Source of the DNA: CP2-2F sp034432555
Lineage (GTDB): Bacteria; Chloroflexota; Anaerolineae; Aggregatilineales; UBA2796
Direction: 5' to 3'
DNA length: 64,000 nucleotides
Assembly (NCBI GenBank): GCA_034432555.1
Contig: DAOUBW010000042.1
Coordinates: forward strand, 1 to 64,000
Below the pieces are notes generated by a model, which saw nothing but the letters and a program-made list of their open reading frames with translations, searched no databases and was not told the DNA's origin. The position numbers and the translations under genes were made by a program. Positions 59,690 to 64,000 of this stretch are shown here, piece after piece (position 1 is the stretch's first letter; each line of letters begins with the position of its first letter).

Positions 59690-60715
59690 CTAGGGACGCT
59701 GTGTATCTATCTGATCGTGCGTGCCACCATAGACCAGCCCGCGCACTTCGTTGCTCGCCAAAAAGTCGTGCGGGAAGCCTAGTTCGGTGCGGCTGACTGC
59801 CTCAAGGCGCTCCATGTGTGCCGCGCTGAGCATCACATTCAGTGCGCCGAGATTATCGGTTAGTTGGGCAACGTTGCGTGCGCCAAGCAGTGGGATGATC
59901 ACGCCGCGTTGCTGGCGCAGCCAGGCAATGGCGACTTGGGAAGACGTCGCGCCGATCTCTTCGGCAATCGCACCGACTTCACGGGCAATGCTCAACGAGC
60001 GCTCCGAGATGTTCCAGTTGGCAGCGCGCCCTTCCACGCCTTCGCGCCCCGCGTTGTACTTGCCCGTTAGCACGCCTGCGCCGAGGATGCTCCACGGCGT
60101 GACGGCAATATCCAGCGCACGCGCCATTGGCAGCAGGTCGCGCTCGGCGGCGCGGTCAGTGAGGTTATAGCGGATTTGCAAGCCTGTAAAGCGCGTCCAG
60201 CCGCGCAGATCGGCGAGTGTGTTCGCCATAGAGACGACCCATGCTGGCGTATCCGAGATGCCGATGTACAGCACCTTACCCTGCCGCACCATATCATCAA
60301 AGGCGCGCATCACTTCCTCAACAGGCGTCAGAAAGTCCCAAGCGTGCAGCCAGTAGAGATCAATGTAATCGGTGTTCAGGCGGCGCAGGCTCGCCTCCAG
60401 TGCCTGCAACATGTTCTTGCGATGATTGCCACTGAAGTTCGGATCGCCGTTCCGCATATTGAGCGTGTATTTGGTTGCCAGCACGAAATGTTCGCGCTCA
60501 GCAGCGATGAACTCGCCCACGAAGCGTTCGCTGGTGCCACCAGTGTAGTTGTTAGCAGTATCAATGAAGTTGCCGCCCGCCTCGGCGTAGGCATCAAAGA
60601 CCTTGCGCGATTCTTCTTTAGAAGCGCCCCAGCCCCATTCTTCGCCGAAAGTCATCGTGCCAAGCGCCATCTCAGAGACGCGCAGCCCGCTTCTGCCCAA
60701 AAGTTTGTACCGCAT
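59690..60715 (-). CDS. Aldo/keto reductase
   Basis: 341 residues. The catalytic tetrad of the family can be seen: Asp and Tyr in FIDTANNYTGGTSE, Lys in FVLATKYTLN, His in LYWLHAWD. NADP-binding features include GISDTPAWVV and the C-terminal IPLLGARNVAQLTDNLGAL. Closest to the YajO/Tas or potassium-channel-beta type oxidoreductases acting on small aldehydes; substrate not predictable. It follows plsC-like by about 70 bases on the same strand. Confidence 0.9.
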   Translation of the reverse strand: MRYKLLGRSGLRVSEMALGTMTFGEEWGWGASKEESRKVFDAYAEAGGNFIDTANNYTGGTSERFVGEFIAAEREHFVLATKYTLNMRNGDPNFSGNHRKNMLQALEASLRRLNTDYIDLYWLHAWDFLTPVEEVMRAFDDMVRQGKVLYIGISDTPAWVVSMANTLADLRGWTRFTGLQIRYNLTDRAAERDLLPMARALDIAVTPWSILGAGVLTGKYNAGREGVEGRAANWNISERSLSIAREVGAIAEEIGATSSQVAIAWLRQQRGVIIPLLGARNVAQLTDNLGALNVMLSAAHMERLEAVSRTELGFPHDFLASNEVRGLVYGGTHDQIDTQRP

Positions 60716-60786
60716 TCTGAAAGAGCCTTTCCGAAGGTTGCCAGACGATCCCTAGAACGAGGACGCGAGCTGCCTCTTACCTATGC

Positions 60787-61524
60787 TTATTCAACGACCT
60801 CGATGTATTCCATCGTTGCCTTGCTTAGATCGCTGTACATGCCGCGCAGGGTAGGATCGGCGATATGCGCGGCGAGGTAGTACATCACCTCATCGGCGGC
60901 GGCGCGGTATTCCTGCCGCGAGACTTTGCGTTTAAGGCGGATCGGCTTACTATAGTTGAGTGTGACGGGCGTGCGGCGCAGGCGTTTCAGATTGCTCTTA
61001 AAGTGCTGCGTTCCGCTGACGCCAACCGTCACCATCACGGCGTTGGTTTTGGCTGCCAGCAGCACAAAGCCTTCTTTTGGTTCGTTTAGCGCCTTATAGC
61101 GATGCCCTTCGGGTGCCACCAAGAGCATATCGTTGGTATGTTCTAGCACATAAAGTGCACGGCGCAGCGCGTGCAGGTCCATCTCGCCGCGTTTCACGGG
61201 AATGGCTTGCCAAAAATGCACCATCCACGCCGTAAGCGGACTGTGCAGCAGTTCCTCTTTGCCGATAGGCGTCAGATCGCGGAAGGTGATCATGCCGCCC
61301 ACTAAAGGCGGATCAACTTGCGAAAGGTGGTTAAAGAGCAGGATGGTAGCGCCCTGACGCGGCACGTTCTGCACACCCTGATGCGTCACTTTGACGGTGG
61401 TACGCCAGATCAGCAGCGCGCCAAGCAGCCGCATAAAGCGGCGCGCTAAGCGTGTGCGCGGCGAGTTTTCGCCCGTTAGCTGGATCGGCGCAGTCTTTTT
61501 TTGGGAAGTAGTCTGCTCGGTCAT
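60787..61524 (-). CDS. PlsC-like 1-acylglycerol-phosphate acyltransferase
   Basis: 245 residues. Acyltransferase motif I (HxxxxD) in ILLFNHLSQVDPPLVGG, motif III region LLVAPEGHRY, and a Pro-rich motif later in TVGVSGTQHF. No strong membrane span; a hydrophobic helix near residues 30-45 may attach it to the membrane. Likely step: second acylation in phosphatidic acid synthesis. It begins 3 bases after lysS, so it is co-transcribed with it; plsX lies 2.5 kb away on the same strand. Confidence 0.82.
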   Translation of the reverse strand: MTEQTTSQKKTAPIQLTGENSPRTRLARRFMRLLGALLIWRTTVKVTHQGVQNVPRQGATILLFNHLSQVDPPLVGGMITFRDLTPIGKEELLHSPLTAWMVHFWQAIPVKRGEMDLHALRRALYVLEHTNDMLLVAPEGHRYKALNEPKEGFVLLAAKTNAVMVTVGVSGTQHFKSNLKRLRRTPVTLNYSKPIRLKRKVSRQEYRAAADEVMYYLAAHIADPTLRGMYSDLSKATMEYIEVVE

Positions 61525-61527
61525 GGC

Positions 61528-63054
61528 TCACTCTTTATCGCGTTCCCGCAGATGTGGGTAGAGCAGCACCTCACGGATGGTATGCCGATCTGTCATCAGC
61601 ATGACCAGACGATCCACACCGACGCCCACACCGCCGTTGGGCGGCATCCCATAGCGCATAGCGCGCAGATAGTCCTCGTCAAGCGGCGCTTCATCGTCGT
61701 CACCTTCGCGGAACAACTTCGCTATCTCCAGGAAGCGCTGTTCCTGATCAAGCGGATCATTCAGCTCGGTGAAGGCGTTGCCGAACTCCATGCCGGCGAT
61801 GTAGAACTCGAAGCGCTGCACATGGAAGCGATCCGACGGCACGCTTTTGGCAAAGGGCGAAATATCACGCGGATAATCGAGAATAAAGGTCGGCTGGATC
61901 AGATTCGGCTCGACAAAATCGCCCATCAACTGCTCAATATATTTGCCCCAGGGCAAATTCGGGCGCGTTGGCATGTCTTTGGCGCGCATGGCATCATGGA
62001 GCGCGCTCGCCGTCGGATAATCCATATAGTCTATGCCGCACGCCTCACGAATGGCATCGCGCAGCGTGACTCGCCGCCACGGCGGCGCAAGGTCAATCAG
62101 GTTGCCGTCATAAGTGATCTGTGTGCTGCCATGCACCTGCTGCGCCACGTAAGCGATCAGCCGTTCGGTTAAAGCCATGCCGCCGTTGTAGTCAATGTAC
62201 GCCTTGTAGAATTCCAGCATGGTGAATTCAGGATTGTGCTTGAAACTGACGCCTTCATTGCGGAAATCACGTCCGATTTCATAGACGCCGTCATACATGC
62301 CGACTAACAGGCGCTTCAGGTAAAGCTCAAAGCTGATGCGTAGGTATAAATCCTGCTTAAGCTGATTATGGTGCGTTATGAATGGACGTGCCGCCGCGCC
62401 GCCATAGATCGCCTGCAAGATCGGCGTTTCGACTTCCAGAAAGCCTTCCTCGTCTAGAAAACGGCGTAGGGCGCTGATGGTGCGCGCACGAATGCGGAAG
62501 ACTTGGCGTACATCGGCGTTCACGGCAAGGTCGGCATAGCGTTGGCGGTAGCGTTCTTCAACATCGGTGAAGCCACCATAGCTAACGGTTTGCCCTTCCA
62601 CAGTTTGTTCTTTGACTACGGGCAGCGGGCTGAGCGCCTTTGCCAAAACGTGCAGCGCACGCACATCCACACTAATCTCGCCGGTGCGCGTGCGCGTCAT
62701 GACGCCATCTGCCTGCACAAAGTCGAACAGGTCGAGATCGCGCTTGAACAAGTCGTAGGTTGTTTCACCCACATTATCTTGGCGGATGAACAACTGCACT
62801 CTGCCTGTGCCATCTTCCACATGGGCAAACGAGACCTTGCCGCTGCTGCGGATGGCGCGCAGCCTACCACAGACCGAGACAGGAATCACTTCGGCAGCCT
62901 CGCCGCGCTTTTCCTGCGCCTCGAAAGCAGCAACCGCTTGGGCAATGGTGTGCGTGCGCTGCACACTGCCGGGGAAGGGATCAATGCCGCGTTCGCGCAG
63001 GCGTGTTAATTTCTCAAGGCGTTCTGCCTCTAGCTTATTGGGTTGCCACGTCAT
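61528..63054 (-). CDS. lysS: Lysyl-tRNA synthetase, class II
   Basis: 508 residues, close to the usual length. An N-terminal OB-fold anticodon domain (VSVCGRLRAIRSSGKVSFAH, VQLFIRQDN) precedes the class II core: motif 2 RDFRNEGVSFKHNPEFTMLE and motif 3 GVGVDRLVMLMTDRHTIREV. ATG 63054 chosen: the protein family begins near WQPNKLEAERLEKL, and the frame open to 63177 would add unrelated residues. Promoter-like TATAAT upstream at 63098-63103, with a dyad over its -35 region. Confidence 0.93.
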   Translation of the reverse strand: MTWQPNKLEAERLEKLTRLRERGIDPFPGSVQRTHTIAQAVAAFEAQEKRGEAAEVIPVSVCGRLRAIRSSGKVSFAHVEDGTGRVQLFIRQDNVGETTYDLFKRDLDLFDFVQADGVMTRTRTGEISVDVRALHVLAKALSPLPVVKEQTVEGQTVSYGGFTDVEERYRQRYADLAVNADVRQVFRIRARTISALRRFLDEEGFLEVETPILQAIYGGAAARPFITHHNQLKQDLYLRISFELYLKRLLVGMYDGVYEIGRDFRNEGVSFKHNPEFTMLEFYKAYIDYNGGMALTERLIAYVAQQVHGSTQITYDGNLIDLAPPWRRVTLRDAIREACGIDYMDYPTASALHDAMRAKDMPTRPNLPWGKYIEQLMGDFVEPNLIQPTFILDYPRDISPFAKSVPSDRFHVQRFEFYIAGMEFGNAFTELNDPLDQEQRFLEIAKLFREGDDDEAPLDEDYLRAMRYGMPPNGGVGVGVDRLVMLMTDRHTIREVLLYPHLRERDKE

Positions 63055-63097
63055 GACGGATTCAAGAGTCCTTCGCTTTAGGTTGCACAGTGCGTTT

Positions 63098-63125
63098 ATT
63101 ATAACGCATCGCAGCATGCGCGATG
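63098..63125 (-). promoter_or_regulatory. -10 element and overlapping dyad upstream of lysS
   Basis: On the minus strand TATAAT at 63103-63098, with CATCGC and GCGATG (63125-63120 and 63112-63107) forming a dyad around seven bases over the expected -35 position, where no consensus -35 is seen. Possible operator. Confidence 0.4.
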
Positions 63126-63185
63126 TGTTGTGTTTATTCAGTCCTCTTCTGAACGTTCTCGAGGCTTGTGTTGCCAAACAGTATG

Positions 63186-63431
63186 TTATAGTGGGAAGGA
63201 AATTTGTTCTGTACTTTGGATTACGTCCATCAGACGAGATACTAGGAATAGATGACCTTTTATTGCCTTCTGTACCATCAGAAGCAACGAATACACGAAC
63301 ACATCTGAAGATTTGTGTGTATCGCTCTCGACTAAATCCTCATCAGGCGAAGCGAAAGCGATAAACCGCATATTCGCAGAAACCGCCAAATCGAAGATAG
63401 CCGTGTGCGATTTGCTGGCAAGAACAGGCAT
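63186..63431 (-). pseudogene. Remnant of a PD40/TolB-like repeat protein
   Basis: The minus frame reads ISAN-like VSANMRFIAFASPDEDLVES followed by SSDVFVYSLL, one PD40 repeat as found in secreted Chloroflexota propellers. The next repeat is only found by changing frame: DGTEGNKRSSIPSISSDGRN. No start codon, signal peptide or further repeats are present. The region is AT-richer than the genes beside it. Confidence 0.6.
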
Positions 63432-63726
63432 TGTGCGTGTTGTTCACTACGTGGTGTGAGAGGGGAAAAGAGGTAAACTTGATCGCATAATGCGCTCGAT
63501 AATCGCCATTACAGGTGCTGAAAGTTAGGTTGATCATCAACCATTTCAAACCCAACATGACCTACTTGAGTCAGTATAACATACAAGGGAACTATTTATG
63601 TGTTGCATCGGCATATAGTAGATATCGTATAAAACTGAGATATTTTTGTAATCTTGACCGAATTTCTGCGGCGTTTTCTTGGGCAAGGTTCTAATTAAGC
63701 GTAAGAGATAAAAAGGATGTTTAACC
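63432..63726. other. AT-rich intergenic stretch before the pectinacetylesterase gene
   Basis: About 295 bases with no gene seen, apart from the ribosome-binding site AAAGGA just ahead of ATG 63727. It is noticeably AT-richer than most of the window. Confidence 0.5.
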
Positions 63727-64000
63727 ATGTTCAAACGACTGCTTGTTATACTCTTAGCCTGCGTGCTGTTGGTTGGCACAACCGCCTCAGCCAATGTCCC
63801 ACAGCCTGAGCCGCCCCTAGCCCTTGCGGAAAGCTCGTCGGGCTGGCTCGAAATTCTGCCCGAAGGCGAAACCATTTGTGCGCGTGGCACACCCTACGCC
63901 TTTTACGTCAATGGTGGCAAAGACCCACGCAAACTCCACATTCATTTTTTGGGCGGCGGTGCCTGCTGGAACGGGCTGAACTGCCGCGAGTCGGCGCGCC
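63727..64000 (+). CDS. Pectinacetylesterase-family protein, 5' end only
   Basis: The gene runs off the end of the window; 91 codons are seen. Signal peptide (KRLLVILLACVLLVGTTASA), then GWLEILPEGETICARGTPYA and the family block LHIHFLGGGACWNGLNC, which precedes the catalytic serine region in pectinacetylesterases and Notum-like hydrolases. Expected to be secreted and to remove acetyl groups from pectin or another carbohydrate. AAGGA lies about ten bases before the ATG. Confidence 0.75.
   Translation, partial: MFKRLLVILLACVLLVGTTASANVPQPEPPLALAESSSGWLEILPEGETICARGTPYAFYVNGGKDPRKLHIHFLGGGACWNGLNCRESAR

Noticed and set aside
1..64000. CRISPR arrays, insertion sequences, tRNA or rRNA genes
   Set aside because: No regularly spaced repeats, transposase-like proteins, cloverleaf sequences or rRNA blocks were recognised. 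A tRNA scan would be decisive for short RNAs.

Overview
The window looks like a chromosomal stretch from a Chloroflexota bacterium, probably of the Anaerolineae type. This is inferred, not proven. The supporting signs are PD40/TolB-like propellers with Thr-Pro-rich linkers, WD40/NB-ARC remnants, XisH/XisI, DUF5691 and Uma2 family proteins, a moderately high GC coding style and single-operon amino-acid biosynthesis. No rRNA, tRNA or CRISPR array was recognised.

Layout. 1-1.9 kb is a decayed accessory region: the 3' end of a WD40 STAND-type protein and a frameshifted chimera of a restriction-methylase N terminus with an NB-ARC/TPR protein. 2-8.9 kb holds a ThuA-like protein, an S41 peptidase, a divergent PyrD/PyrK-like pair, a double GNAT protein, a DUF5691 protein and a dead ABC-F gene. 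9.4-14.2 kb is an arginine operon (argC-argB-argD-DUF433-argG) behind an Arg-rich leader peptide and terminator. 14.2-17.3 kb on the minus strand is argS-xisH-xisI-dcd. 17.5-21.3 kb has a GAF protein, a chromate transporter, an alpha/beta hydrolase and an unknown protein. 21.5-25 kb is a sulfur region: a cytoplasmic sulfurtransferase on plus, and on minus a Cys-rich leader peptide and terminator ahead of an exported rhodanese and a YeeE/YedE transporter. 25.3-31.8 kb has membrane proteins, a GNAT protein, Uma2, a ParA-like ATPase, a broken AlbA_2 protein and trmFO. 31.9-40.4 kb has a histidine phosphatase, a PD40 propeller, a large FtsX-like permease, DUF2085, an M23 peptidase and an esterase pair. 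40.6-44.5 kb is rpoB, alone and with its own terminator. 44.9-46.4 kb is a two-component pair. 46.5-50.9 kb is trpEGDC under a Trp T-box. 50.9-57.2 kb has a PAS kinase and a four-gene envelope operon. 57.2-63.1 kb has plsX, a DUF998-like membrane protein, an aldo/keto reductase, a plsC-like gene and lysS. The window ends inside a pectinacetylesterase-family gene.

The main theme is transcription attenuation. Three operons here are preceded by leaders that read amino-acid supply in different ways: an Arg-codon leader (arg), a Cys-codon leader (sulfur transfer and import) and a tRNA-Trp T-box (trp). In both leader-peptide cases a segment inside the leader ORF can pair with the 5' arm of the terminator, as an antiterminator should. 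The Cys-codon attenuator on a rhodanese-YedE operon is the most novel-looking element. A second candidate novelty is the envelope operon at 52.5-57.2 kb, with two tandem secreted paralogues of an unrecognised family.
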